DNA from: Paenibacillus macerans
GTDB taxonomy: Bacteria; Bacillota; Bacilli; Paenibacillales; Paenibacillaceae
Assembly (NCBI RefSeq): GCF_900454495.1
Contig: NZ_UGSI01000001.1
Span: 4,838,501 to 4,902,500, forward strand
Length of the DNA: 64,000 nt
Direction of reading: 5' to 3'
Part shown: in pieces, positions 26,471 to 34,176 of the stretch
Position numbering within the stretch: the stretch's first letter is position 1
Layout: the number at the start of each line of letters is the position of its first letter
Program-made: the position numbers and the translations under genes
Notes under the pieces: model-generated
What the model saw: the letters and a program-made list of their open reading frames with translations, nothing else
Databases searched by the model: none
Told to the model about the DNA's origin: nothing

Positions 26471-27048
26471 CCGGCCGGAAGCCTTGATCTGGGCGGCAAT
26501 CTTTATAAAACGAATCATAATGACGGGGCTTTAGGCTATGCTATGGATTCCATGAATAGAGCTGCCGAATCCAGCCCAGAGGCGGGTGAAGCTTTAAAAG
26601 CAAGCACAAGCAGAGGCCAAAAAGCAAGCCAAAGCGGAACAGGAAGCATCTCTGGAGAAAGTGCGCCGTCAAAAGGCTGCGGAGGCGAAGGAGGAAAATA
26701 GAGCACCGGCCGCCTCACCACCCGCAGACACTATAGAAATTAGTGCGGAAGGCCGCAAATTCAGCACGAAACTTTTTAAGAAAGTGGCGCTCAGCATGCA
26801 GGTACTGCTAAAGCCGTTATGTCCGAGCCTAAGTTATATTCGCCACAAGGCGATATAAAAGTAATGGAAAGTGTCCTCACATAACGATAAAGGCTTGAAT
26901 CACCCATGGAATATAACGACAAATGGCTTGGGGGATGCCTCCTGCTATCTATGCGGCTTTCACGATCAGCTCGCGGTGTACATCATCATATGTCCAGAGC
27001 GCCTGGAGCTTTTACAAGCCGCGCATTAGCCCAGGATGCTATATTGGC
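26471..27048. other. Gene-poor stretch with a coding-like fragment
   Basis: Around 26590-26860 the plus strand encodes a charged, Ala/Lys/Glu-rich segment (AKKQAKAEQEASLEKVRRQK, then TIEISAEGRKFSTKLFKKV) without a proper start, stop or partner. It resembles a piece of a coiled-coil protein and is not identified. The remainder has no visible feature. Confidence 0.3.
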
Positions 27049-27302
27049 TCACTTCGAAATATCCAAAAACCCCTCGCCAAACACATCCCGCACATCGTGG
27101 ATGGTGAGAAACGCGGCTTTGTCGATGGATTTGACAATCTTTTTAAGTGTGGATACCTCTTGCTTGCTGATGACGATGTACAGGACTTCCGTTTCCTCCG
27201 TCATTCCCCCGCCCGTACTTTTCCTCCCTATCCCCCGCTATTTAAGGACTGAATATTTTTCAATCGTTTGACCGCTTGTTCGAGAAAAAGCTCATTTTGC
27301 TG
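27049..27302 (+). repeat. 254-bp direct repeat, copy 2
   Basis: Matches 21707-21960 over its whole length; its first 142 bases (27049-27190) look identical to 39018-39159, the 3' end of intact yitT. Its right part contains the real 3' end and stop codon of the PlcR-like regulator gene. Confidence 0.85.
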
Positions 27303-28115
27303 AAGCTCAAATATCCGGGCGCTCCTATCGAAGTAATCCAGGGTCGCGCTCCATTCTTTCAAGTGCTCATGGTTATAACCTAACTGGTAGTAAAGCTCTC
27401 CTAATAAATAAGATATTTCATAATCCCGGCATAACTGTACGGCCTGATCGCACAAGCAGTTGGATTCTTCATAACGTTCCAGTTTGGCCAATACCTTGAC
27501 GGTATTGTAAAGGACTTTTATTTTTAACGTCTTCTCCTTCAACACTATCCGTTTATTTACATATTCTGTTGCTTTCATCAACATAGCCAAGGCATCATCG
27601 TAATTGCCGTGCTCGCAATAAATGATACCCATACTGTTAATGATCTCGATTTCCCGTTCGGAATGAGTGTAAGGATTGGCGGTCAGGTCCAGCGCCTGTT
27701 CGAAAAGTGCAATGCTTGCCTCATAGTCCTTTAATATGTAATAGTGGCAAATCCCGTCGAGCCAAAGGAGCAATTGTTTGAACGGGATATTCCGGGCCAT
27801 TTGACGGTTCTTCTTCTCGGCCTTGACAAGTTCATAAATCTCCTCATAATTACGCTCGCGAAGCAGCCGGTTAATCTGATAGTTTAGCTCCTGATAATGA
27901 TCAAAACTCGGATACTGAAGCTTCTCCAATATATAATCGAGCGGAATATTGAGTTTCTGGCCAATTTTAAATGCAATCTCCAGCGAAGGGATTACCATTC
28001 CCGTCTCGACTTTGCTGATGAAAGCCTGTGTGCATATACCTTCAGCCAATGCATGCTGGGACATCCGCAAAGATATTCGAAGCTCACGAATTAATGCCCC
28101 AAGGTTCTCCTCCAT
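27228..28115 (-). CDS. PlcR-like quorum-sensing regulator (HTH plus TPR)
   Basis: 295 residues. Residues 1-60 are an XRE helix-turn-helix (LRMSQHALAEGICTQAFISK, then ETGMVIPSLEIAFKIGQKL); the rest is a helical TPR array, for example YEASIALFEQALDLT, GNYDDALAMLMKATEYV and KEWSATLDYFDRSARIF. This is the RNPP architecture of PlcR, NprR and Rgg-like receptors, which bind short exported peptides re-imported by Opp. The ATG at 28115 sits nine bases after AAGGAG; an in-frame start nine codons earlier would have that site inside the gene. It is divergent from a small gene encoding a PapR-like peptide and from the biosynthetic operon, which it probably activates. Confidence 0.88.
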   Translation of the reverse strand: MEENLGALIRELRISLRMSQHALAEGICTQAFISKVETGMVIPSLEIAFKIGQKLNIPLDYILEKLQYPSFDHYQELNYQINRLLRERNYEEIYELVKAEKKNRQMARNIPFKQLLLWLDGICHYYILKDYEASIALFEQALDLTANPYTHSEREIEIINSMGIIYCEHGNYDDALAMLMKATEYVNKRIVLKEKTLKIKVLYNTVKVLAKLERYEESNCLCDQAVQLCRDYEISYLLGELYYQLGYNHEHLKEWSATLDYFDRSARIFELQQNELFLEQAVKRLKNIQSLNSGG

Positions 28116-28450
28116 TGCATTCAACTCCTTCCAGTCGCTCACTGGTCATATGAATTAAAATCTTGCAGCAATCAAGCTAGCATTTTTTTTAATGTACTCA
28201 ACTCTGAGAATCTATAAAATATAACTATTTTTATATTGATGGTTATTTGTTTAAGAATAATTGATATAACCCGGACTTTTTAGAAAAAAATTACTGAATT
28301 TCTTAAATTCACAATTTTTAAATATAGGATATTATCAACTAAGAGAAAGCGCAAGCTTTTTGCAAATACCAGATAACCATCCATTTCTTTTACAGCCCTA
28401 TGCACAAGCTTATTACTTCCTAGCTCAATTCCCACGAGGAGGTTATATGA
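28116..28450. promoter_or_regulatory. Divergent control region of the quorum/biosynthesis locus
   Basis: AT-rich region. A repeated motif GCRCAAGCTTWTT occurs at 28349-28361 and 28402-28414, 53 bp apart (about five helical turns). The second copy lies within the spacer of a candidate promoter (TTTACA at 28389-28394, TATTAC at 28411-28416). These may be regulator operators; the canonical PlcR box TATGnAnnnnTnCATA is not present as such. GAGGAGG at 28436-28442 serves the signal peptide gene. Confidence 0.45.
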
Positions 28451-28540
28451 GTGCAGAAAAATAATTTATTGTCGGTGCTGCCCCTTATTTATCATCTTGC
28501 ATATATACTTGGTACCCAAGACCTTCCATTTCAACACTAA
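28451..28540 (+). CDS. PapR-like signalling peptide precursor
   Basis: A 29-codon gene starting with GTG, eight bases after a perfect GAGGAGG. The peptide has a short polar start (MQKNN), a hydrophobic stretch LLSVLPLIYHLAYIL suited to export, and ends GTQDLPFQH. The last seven residues, QDLPFQH, closely follow the PapR heptapeptides of the Bacillus cereus group (for example ADLPFEF, SDLPFEH): a DLPF core, a polar residue and an aromatic or His end. It lies between a PlcR-like receptor gene and the operon that receptor probably controls. The whole is shorter than PapR (48 residues). That it is made, processed and sensed is inference. Confidence 0.75.
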   Translation: MQKNNLLSVLPLIYHLAYILGTQDLPFQH

Positions 28541-28584
28541 GTTTTCCCAAAAGCCTATTTCCTGATCGTAAGGAGGAGCTCTAA

Positions 28585-29412
28585 ATGTTTAATGAAATCG
28601 GTGTAGGCGTGTTGATTCATAACTCGCATCGGTATGAAGAATACGTTAAGCAGATTGACGATGATGTGGATGCCTACGAAGTAGTCATGGGACAATTTAT
28701 CGAAGAACCCGAAGAACTTCGAATTTTGAAAGCGCAGCTTAATAAGCCGATTATTCTGCATACTATCGCTCTTTCGCTTGGTACGGATGCCCCCGTGGAT
28801 ACGGCCAGTATAAGTAGAGTCAACCGCTTTTTGAACATACTTGATTCTCCCTGGTACGGGGATCACATCTGCTTCACTGAGGTGCCCGGAAATCCATCCA
28901 ATGCGCTGCTTCCACCTATCTTGACAGAGGAGTCGCTGCAAATCTTCCTAACGCGGCTGCATGAAACTTCCCGGCTCGTCGGCAAGCCGCTCGTTCTTGA
29001 AAATACTGTTATGCATTACAATCCCATCGGTACAATGACCTATCCGCAATATATTAACCGAATTCTCAGCGAATCTGACGCCGGTCTGCTGCTAAGCATT
29101 CAGAATATCACCAACTCGTGTCAGCGTTACTATCCGCTTGACCACTATGCCTTTATTGACAGTCTGGATTTGGACAAAGTTGTGGAAATTCATTGTACGG
29201 TCGGCAGCGATAAGAAATATCAAGAAGAAGAACATCAGGATCTGAGAGCAGATCAGCAGCTCCACATGGAACTCATTGAATACTTGGCCAAGACAAAAAA
29301 AGTACGGCCCAAAGCTTTCATTTGGGAATTGGAAGACGGGCTTGAGCATTTTCCGGAAGCAGATGAACTTAAGGAAAAAATTCAATGGGTCAAACAACTA
29401 TTTTTTCAATGA
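28585..29412 (+). CDS. DUF692/MNIO-family iron oxidase
   Basis: 275-residue TIM-barrel protein of the multinuclear non-heme iron-dependent oxidase family (relatives: MbnB, TglH, ChrH), which modify ribosomal peptides. Visible family marks: IGVGVLIHN start, LHTIALSLGTDAPVD (His ligand), GDHICFTE (His ligand), KPLVLENTVMHY (Glu ligand), and VVEIHCTVGS (His ligand). One departure: the segment that normally reads LLLDVNN is LLLSIQN here, so a usual Asp metal ligand is Ser. The protein may bind fewer irons or use other ligands. ATG follows AAGGAGGAG. First gene of the biosynthetic operon after the signal peptide gene; start of the next gene is nine bases on. Confidence 0.82.
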   Translation: MFNEIGVGVLIHNSHRYEEYVKQIDDDVDAYEVVMGQFIEEPEELRILKAQLNKPIILHTIALSLGTDAPVDTASISRVNRFLNILDSPWYGDHICFTEVPGNPSNALLPPILTEESLQIFLTRLHETSRLVGKPLVLENTVMHYNPIGTMTYPQYINRILSESDAGLLLSIQNITNSCQRYYPLDHYAFIDSLDLDKVVEIHCTVGSDKKYQEEEHQDLRADQQLHMELIEYLAKTKKVRPKAFIWELEDGLEHFPEADELKEKIQWVKQLFFQ

Positions 29413-29421
29413 GGAGGAAAT

Positions 29422-30288
29422 ATGGCGATTATTAATTTACAGCGGTTTATGGTTGCTTATGTACGCGATATTACGCTCCGAAACCAGTTCACTCAGAACA
29501 AAGAAGCCTATTATGCCCAGTTCGAACTCACTTCTTCCGAACGTAAACTAGCCGAACAAATCGATTACTCCATCTTACAGGTGACTGCCGAGAAAATGCT
29601 AAAGGACCGGATTGACCGCCGGGAGAGCGAGTTTCAGGAGTTCTTCCGCATTCTCCGCCTGTTGGATGAATACGAGGAATTTGTCTATGAGTTCGCAGTT
29701 CAGTATCCGCAAGGGTCGCTCTCCAGGAAATCGGAAGCTGAGCGGCTATCGGCTTTCGCAGCCGCGTATATACGTAAGCGCAGCCTGCCGGATATCCTGC
29801 TTGAGCTGATGGAATATTCCAGGCTCGCGGCGGATATGACATATTCGTCCAAGCAATCCCCACGTGCTGCCGGTCCTTTGATTCTGCCACGGAACCAGAG
29901 GCTTTACTTGCGGGAGCCGTATGCGGTCCGTAAATTCCGCTATGACCTTGTCCGTTTTCTTGAGACCGTGGAATCACGAGACGATGTGGAAGCCTTCCCG
30001 GCTCAAGATTGTCTCTTGTTCTTCCAGAAAAGCTACAGGAATGCTCTTTCGTGCGTCATTTTGGAAGTTGACGACGAGACCCTACTGAATCTGCTAAAGG
30101 AAGGCCTCAGTTTCAATACGATTCTTCTCCACGCGCCGAATAAGGAAACCCGGGCAAACTGGGCAGACAGCATCGAATATCTGTTCCAGGAAGGCATTCT
30201 GGGATTGGACGATGCCGATGATACCTTGAAAGGAGGTGAAAACAATGAAAAAAGTGATCGTTCGTACGACATCCGCCCCAGTGGATAA
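29422..30288 (+). CDS. Unrecognised protein in the MNIO-partner position
   Basis: 288 residues, soluble, mostly helical in its first 150 residues (AEKMLKDRIDRRESEFQEFF, LLDEYEEFVYEFAVQY). A region then begins around PLILPRNQRLYLREPYAVRK, and the end looks like a small alpha/beta domain (ALSCVILEVDDETLLNLLKE). MNIO enzymes usually need a partner protein, encoded next to them, that binds the peptide leader; this gene occupies that place but I cannot assign it to the known partner families. Its last 44 bases overlap the start of the 23-codon peptide gene, whose ribosome site lies inside it. Confidence 0.7.
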   Translation: MAIINLQRFMVAYVRDITLRNQFTQNKEAYYAQFELTSSERKLAEQIDYSILQVTAEKMLKDRIDRRESEFQEFFRILRLLDEYEEFVYEFAVQYPQGSLSRKSEAERLSAFAAAYIRKRSLPDILLELMEYSRLAADMTYSSKQSPRAAGPLILPRNQRLYLREPYAVRKFRYDLVRFLETVESRDDVEAFPAQDCLLFFQKSYRNALSCVILEVDDETLLNLLKEGLSFNTILLHAPNKETRANWADSIEYLFQEGILGLDDADDTLKGGENNEKSDRSYDIRPSG

Positions 30289-30316
30289 AGACAAATCCAC
30301 CAAGAACACGAAGTAA
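30245..30316 (+). CDS. 23-residue peptide, candidate RiPP precursor
   Basis: Tiny gene with a near-ideal site, AAAGGAGGTG, five bases before the ATG. The peptide starts MKKVIVRTTSAPVDK and ends KSTKNTK; it is strongly basic, rich in Thr/Ser/Lys, and has no Cys and no aromatic residue. It overlaps the end of the partner gene in another frame and is followed by an intrinsic terminator before the remaining enzyme genes, a common way to make precursor in excess. The position directly after an MNIO and its partner makes it the natural substrate candidate. Lacking Cys, it cannot carry the thiol chemistry of methanobactin or 3-thiaglutamate systems. It could also be a leader peptide; translation is unproven. 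Confidence 0.62.
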   Translation: MKKVIVRTTSAPVDKDKSTKNTK

Positions 30317-30332
30317 TTCATTTTCTTTCCAA

Positions 30333-30370
30333 AGGGGAATTGTGGTCTTTAGTCCATAATTCCTCTTTTT
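30333..30370 (+). terminator. Intrinsic terminator between peptide gene and downstream enzymes
   Basis: A 13-pair stem (AGGGGAATTGTGG at 30333-30345, CCATAATTCCTCT at 30354-30366, two G-T pairs), an eight-base loop and TTTTT at 30366-30370. Partial read-through would set a high peptide-to-enzyme ratio. Confidence 0.85.
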
Positions 30371-30398
30371 ACAATTATATAAGAAAGGGCGTTTTTCC

Positions 30399-32111
30399 AT
30401 GTGCGGTATAGCGGGATTCACCATCCTTGAACAAGATGACCCATATACAAGCGTCTCCCAATTGCACCGAATGACGGGGAGCTTGTTTCATCGAGGCCCC
30501 AACGCCGAAGGCCTGTACCTGGATGAGCGTATAGCATTAGGCAGCAGAAGATTAAGCCTTGTGGACATCTCCAACGGATCACAGCCTTTTTATAATGAAA
30601 ACCGGACCGTTGTAGTCATCTATAACGGTGAAATATACAATGCCCCTGCCCTTCGAAAGATGCTGGCAAACAAAGGGCATAAACTGTACTCCGCTTGCGA
30701 TGGCGAAATCATCCCCCATCTGTATGAAGAGTACAGTACCGATTTCATGTCCCGGCTGGACGGCATGTTTGCGATTGCCCTCTGGGATACGACATGCAAA
30801 CGATTCATTCTTACCGTCGATCAAGCAGGAATCAAGCCTCTTTATTATACACAAAAAGAAAAACGTCTTATCTTTGCTTCTGAATTGAAAGCCCTGTTCA
30901 GCATTGGCGGCGCTCGCCCCCCCATCGACCCCGTCTCCATGCTGAGTTATTTAAAATATAAATTCATTCCTGCCCCGTGTACACCCTATACAGGCATCCA
31001 AAAAATGATGCCCGGCCAGACCCTTGTATGGGAGGACAACAGGCTTGTTGCTGATCGCGGCAGCATACCAATCGGTCATTCAGACGGAGGCGATCTTACG
31101 GAATTGTTGGAGACTGCGATCAAGACCACCACCATGTCGGACAAACGCGTCGGCTGCTTGCTAAGCGGCGGCCTGGACTCCAGCATTGTAGCCGCTGTAA
31201 TCGCAAATGAACTACCGAATGCTCCTATCTTCGGCGTCGGGTATCCCGGTCGGCTGGAGGCAGATGAAACGTATTTTGCCGCGAAATTATGCAAGGAGCT
31301 TGGTATGGATTACTGTCAGGTTTGCGTCGGGCCGGCAGATGTTCCCGCGAACCTTGATGAAATTGTATGGCATCTGGACGAGCCTAATCAGGATCCTATT
31401 ACCGTCCCTTATTTCCTGCTGCTGCGGCAAGTCAAAGAATCGGTTTCTGTTGTGCTGACCGGCGATGGCTCGGATGAATTTTTTGGAGGGTACCAGCGTT
31501 TTGCCGTCTGGGATGCGGAAAGCTCCTCCAATCTTGACGCCTACGGAAACGAGTTGTTCTTATTCCGTCTTGAGGAACTGCGGCAAGACTTCACGGAAGC
31601 TTATCGCGACGCTTTTGAGCGTCTGGCATCCGAGCAATCCTTCCCGCAAATCCATAGTCTTCAGTCCTGTATGGCATGGGAGAGACAATACCGCCTCCCA
31701 GCGTACCATCTAAATCGAGTTGACAAGCTGTCTATGGCTTGGGGCGTCGAAGCCCGCGTCCCCTTTCTTAGGCCAACCGTTACTAATTACGCGCTGCGAT
31801 TAAGCGCCCATGAGCTTCGGAATCAGCAAACCGAGAAGGTAAAGCTAAAGGAGGCCTTTCGTGGCAGACTGCCTGCCTGGCTCTTAGAACGCAAAAAGCA
31901 GCCCTTCACTTTCCCTATCTCCCATTGGCTTCGTACCGAACTGCAGGAATGGAGTAAAGAGACGCTGCTATACAGCGCCTCCCCCGTTCACGCATTTGTC
32001 GACCGGACCTATGTAGCCTGCTTAATCGATCAACATCACGCCGCGCAGGCCGATCATAGTCATAAAATCTGGTCATTACTGGTGATGGATGCTTACTTAA
32101 AGCAAAACTGA
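30399..32111 (+). CDS. Asparagine synthetase (glutamine-hydrolysing), class B type
   Basis: 570 residues, two-domain amidotransferase. The N-terminal glutaminase starts MCGIAGF with catalytic Cys2 and has RGPNAEG and YNGEIYN; the ATP-dependent synthetase domain has the PP-loop LLSGGLDSSIVAA and later TGDGSDEFFGGY and DKLSMAWGVEARVPFL. All catalytic parts are present. In a cluster with a peptide precursor it could amidate an Asp, Glu or C-terminal carboxyl, or form an amide in a small-molecule step; housekeeping asparagine supply is less likely given the context. ATG follows AAAGGG at a longish spacing, downstream of the terminator. Confidence 0.9.
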   Translation: MCGIAGFTILEQDDPYTSVSQLHRMTGSLFHRGPNAEGLYLDERIALGSRRLSLVDISNGSQPFYNENRTVVVIYNGEIYNAPALRKMLANKGHKLYSACDGEIIPHLYEEYSTDFMSRLDGMFAIALWDTTCKRFILTVDQAGIKPLYYTQKEKRLIFASELKALFSIGGARPPIDPVSMLSYLKYKFIPAPCTPYTGIQKMMPGQTLVWEDNRLVADRGSIPIGHSDGGDLTELLETAIKTTTMSDKRVGCLLSGGLDSSIVAAVIANELPNAPIFGVGYPGRLEADETYFAAKLCKELGMDYCQVCVGPADVPANLDEIVWHLDEPNQDPITVPYFLLLRQVKESVSVVLTGDGSDEFFGGYQRFAVWDAESSSNLDAYGNELFLFRLEELRQDFTEAYRDAFERLASEQSFPQIHSLQSCMAWERQYRLPAYHLNRVDKLSMAWGVEARVPFLRPTVTNYALRLSAHELRNQQTEKVKLKEAFRGRLPAWLLERKKQPFTFPISHWLRTELQEWSKETLLYSASPVHAFVDRTYVACLIDQHHAAQADHSHKIWSLLVMDAYLKQN

Positions 32112-32123
32112 GGAGTGAAGTCA

Positions 32124-33056
32124 ATGAACGTACAAGTCGCGCTTCTACGAAGCGGTAAATCCAACATTGCGGTTATCGACCAGGATCTGCCCCGGGATTC
32201 GGGGAAAGTTACCGAGTTGTTGCAGAATATATACTTAATCACGCTTAAATTAGGCTTTCCTACAACCAAGGTCGTCACGATCGGCAGCTTGTTCCGTAAT
32301 CGTCAAAGCTTGCAGTTCTATCAGTATATCCCCGGCTCGGGCACTTTCGATGCCGGCGGAAACTGCGGCAATGCGCTTATGGCTGCTTATGTGTATCTAT
32401 ACCAGCTTCATCCTGACAACACGGTGAGCGAAATGCGCTCTTCCCACTCTGACTTCGCTATCCGCATCAAGGAGCTGCAGGCACGGACGAAGCGGGAGTA
32501 CTCGCTTTGGGCCGAGCTATACGCATGCGGTCCTAAGCCCCGCCAGGTGTTACCGCTTGGGGAAGCACGATGCCTTGTATCATCGGAAAGCCATGCTATT
32601 GAAGCCTCCATCGTCGATGCAGGGAATCCGTACATCTGGGTAAAAGCCGAGTCCATTTCACCTAAAGCCCTGAAAGAGTGGGATGAGGTCGAGCTCTTGT
32701 CCCTAGCGCGGTTAAGGGCAAGTATTCAGCCCAGGCTGGGCATTGCCAAAGGCTCGGTTTTCCCGAAAATCGCGGCGTTTGCCCGTTTATCGGACGAAAG
32801 CGCCGCCCTGCGAATGATATCGGTGGATGACTGGCACCCCTCTTTTGCTCTAACCGGACTGTTGAATTTCGCCGCCGCTCTTTTCACGCCCGACACACTG
32901 ATCCGGCTGGCTTTCCCGGATACCCGAAGGCTCGCACTATACCTGCCGGACGGCATTCTTGTCCCCGAGTTTGGCGAGACAGCCGTAGTAATGGAACAAA
33001 ACGTTGAATATATTGGAGGTATAACCGTTGAACTCGATAAAAAGGTCGTGGTTTAA
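32124..33056 (+). CDS. PrpF/DapF-fold isomerase
   Basis: 310 residues. The family mark is GSGTFDAGGNCGNALMAAYV, matching the first catalytic Cys region of PrpF (2-methylaconitate cis-trans isomerase) and more remotely DapF. Such enzymes move double bonds or invert carbon centres by proton abstraction. The second expected Cys region is not clear to me. The start at 32124 follows GAGGAG eight bases upstream; an in-frame GTG three codons earlier overlaps that site. It could isomerise an unsaturated residue or monomer produced by the neighbouring flavoprotein; this is speculation from context. Confidence 0.72.
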   Translation: MNVQVALLRSGKSNIAVIDQDLPRDSGKVTELLQNIYLITLKLGFPTTKVVTIGSLFRNRQSLQFYQYIPGSGTFDAGGNCGNALMAAYVYLYQLHPDNTVSEMRSSHSDFAIRIKELQARTKREYSLWAELYACGPKPRQVLPLGEARCLVSSESHAIEASIVDAGNPYIWVKAESISPKALKEWDEVELLSLARLRASIQPRLGIAKGSVFPKIAAFARLSDESAALRMISVDDWHPSFALTGLLNFAAALFTPDTLIRLAFPDTRRLALYLPDGILVPEFGETAVVMEQNVEYIGGITVELDKKVVV

Positions 33057-34176
33057 AGAACAGTTGGCACAGATCATAGAGGAAGACATCCGGCCGGAAG
33101 CCGCCGCAGTCGATGAACATGCGAGGTTCCCAGTACAAGCGCTCGCAGCGCTAAAACGCGGCGGTTTATTGGGACTGCTCGTCCCCGAACCGTACGGAGG
33201 TCTGGGCGGCAGCATTACCGAGTTCACATATGCGGTCGAGCAGATCGCGCGGGCGTGCAGTTCAACTGCCGCCGTCTTCTTCTTCCACGGCCAGTTCGTG
33301 CGGAGGCTAGAAGACTTTGGGAACGCTGAACAGCAGGCAAAGTACTTCCCGCGGCTCGCCGATGGTTACCTCGGGGCTTCGTCTTGGAGCGAACTGCAGG
33401 CAGGTGCCGGCAAGAACAACCTGAGCACAACCGCCCGTTTACAAGGGTCCCGCCTGCTCATTAACGGAAGCAAGGCATTTTGCACCAGTGCCGGAGAAGC
33501 TGATGTCTATTCAGTTCTGGTTAAATTCGAAGGCGAGGACGGGCCGCAAACTTCATTTGTCCTGGTCGAGAAAGAAGACCTCAACGTATCGTTCGGGCAA
33601 TCGTGGAACGGAATGGGGATTCGCGGTTCATCGACCCGGGAAATCATATGCGCGGAATTGTCGCTTCCCCATGATCGCATCTTGAGCGCTGTTGGCGATG
33701 GGCACCGGATTATGGAACAAAACAAAAAAAATGCGATTCATCCAGGCATTATCGGTTTGGGCGTCGCACGTGCAGCTTTAGGCGCCTTCTTGACGGAAAT
33801 TCAAGAAAGGCCTCAACTGTGGGGCTATCAAAATACACGCATGACCGTAAGCGATATCGCCACCTCTGTCGATGCGCTGGAAGCACTTACCTACCTTGCC
33901 GCTAGATCGGCTGATGACAGGAAAGCTCAGTCCGCTTTTCAAGCCATGCAGGCCAAGACGCTTGCCGCACAAGTCTGCGTGGAAGCAGCCGATAAACTGC
34001 TTCACTTGGCCGGTGCCCGGGCGTACACCAAGGGACATGCGCTTGAGCGATTATGCAGAGACGCCAAAGCCATCGGTCTTATGGGTCCGACCACCGAGAT
34101 TGCTAAGGAATATATTGCCCAAATTTTACTGGAGGAGATGCAGAATGACAATCGCCTGCGACCTTGTTTTATTTAA
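33028..34176 (+). CDS. Acyl-CoA dehydrogenase-like flavoprotein
   Basis: 382 residues with the full acyl-CoA dehydrogenase layout: N-terminal helices (GGLLGLLVPEPYGGLGG), a central beta domain (LGASSWSELQAGAGKNNLST, INGSKAFCTSAGEAD), and a C-terminal helical FAD domain (LHLAGARAYTKGHALERLCR). It would abstract hydrogens to form a C=C bond. The Ser/Trp region normally guiding CoA thioesters is altered, so the substrate may not be a CoA ester. TTG start with GGAGG eight bases before it, 29 bases inside the preceding gene: translational coupling. Confidence 0.85.
   Translation: MNSIKRSWFKEQLAQIIEEDIRPEAAAVDEHARFPVQALAALKRGGLLGLLVPEPYGGLGGSITEFTYAVEQIARACSSTAAVFFFHGQFVRRLEDFGNAEQQAKYFPRLADGYLGASSWSELQAGAGKNNLSTTARLQGSRLLINGSKAFCTSAGEADVYSVLVKFEGEDGPQTSFVLVEKEDLNVSFGQSWNGMGIRGSSTREIICAELSLPHDRILSAVGDGHRIMEQNKKNAIHPGIIGLGVARAALGAFLTEIQERPQLWGYQNTRMTVSDIATSVDALEALTYLAARSADDRKAQSAFQAMQAKTLAAQVCVEAADKLLHLAGARAYTKGHALERLCRDAKAIGLMGPTTEIAKEYIAQILLEEMQNDNRLRPCFI

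Noticed and set aside
26906..27271. Plus-strand frames here and at 21644-21841 and 39009-39458 with LRNIQKPLAKHIPH
   Set aside because: Antisense reads of the yitT 3' end and its copies; no ribosome sites.
28402..28417. TATGCACAAGCTTATT as a canonical PlcR box
   Set aside because: It lacks the required right half (TnCATA); only a looser repeated motif can be supported.
33872..34144. Upstream extension of the dihydroorotase-like frame (91 codons)
   Set aside because: It is a shifted read of the flavoprotein gene; the enzyme family begins at the ATG at 34145.
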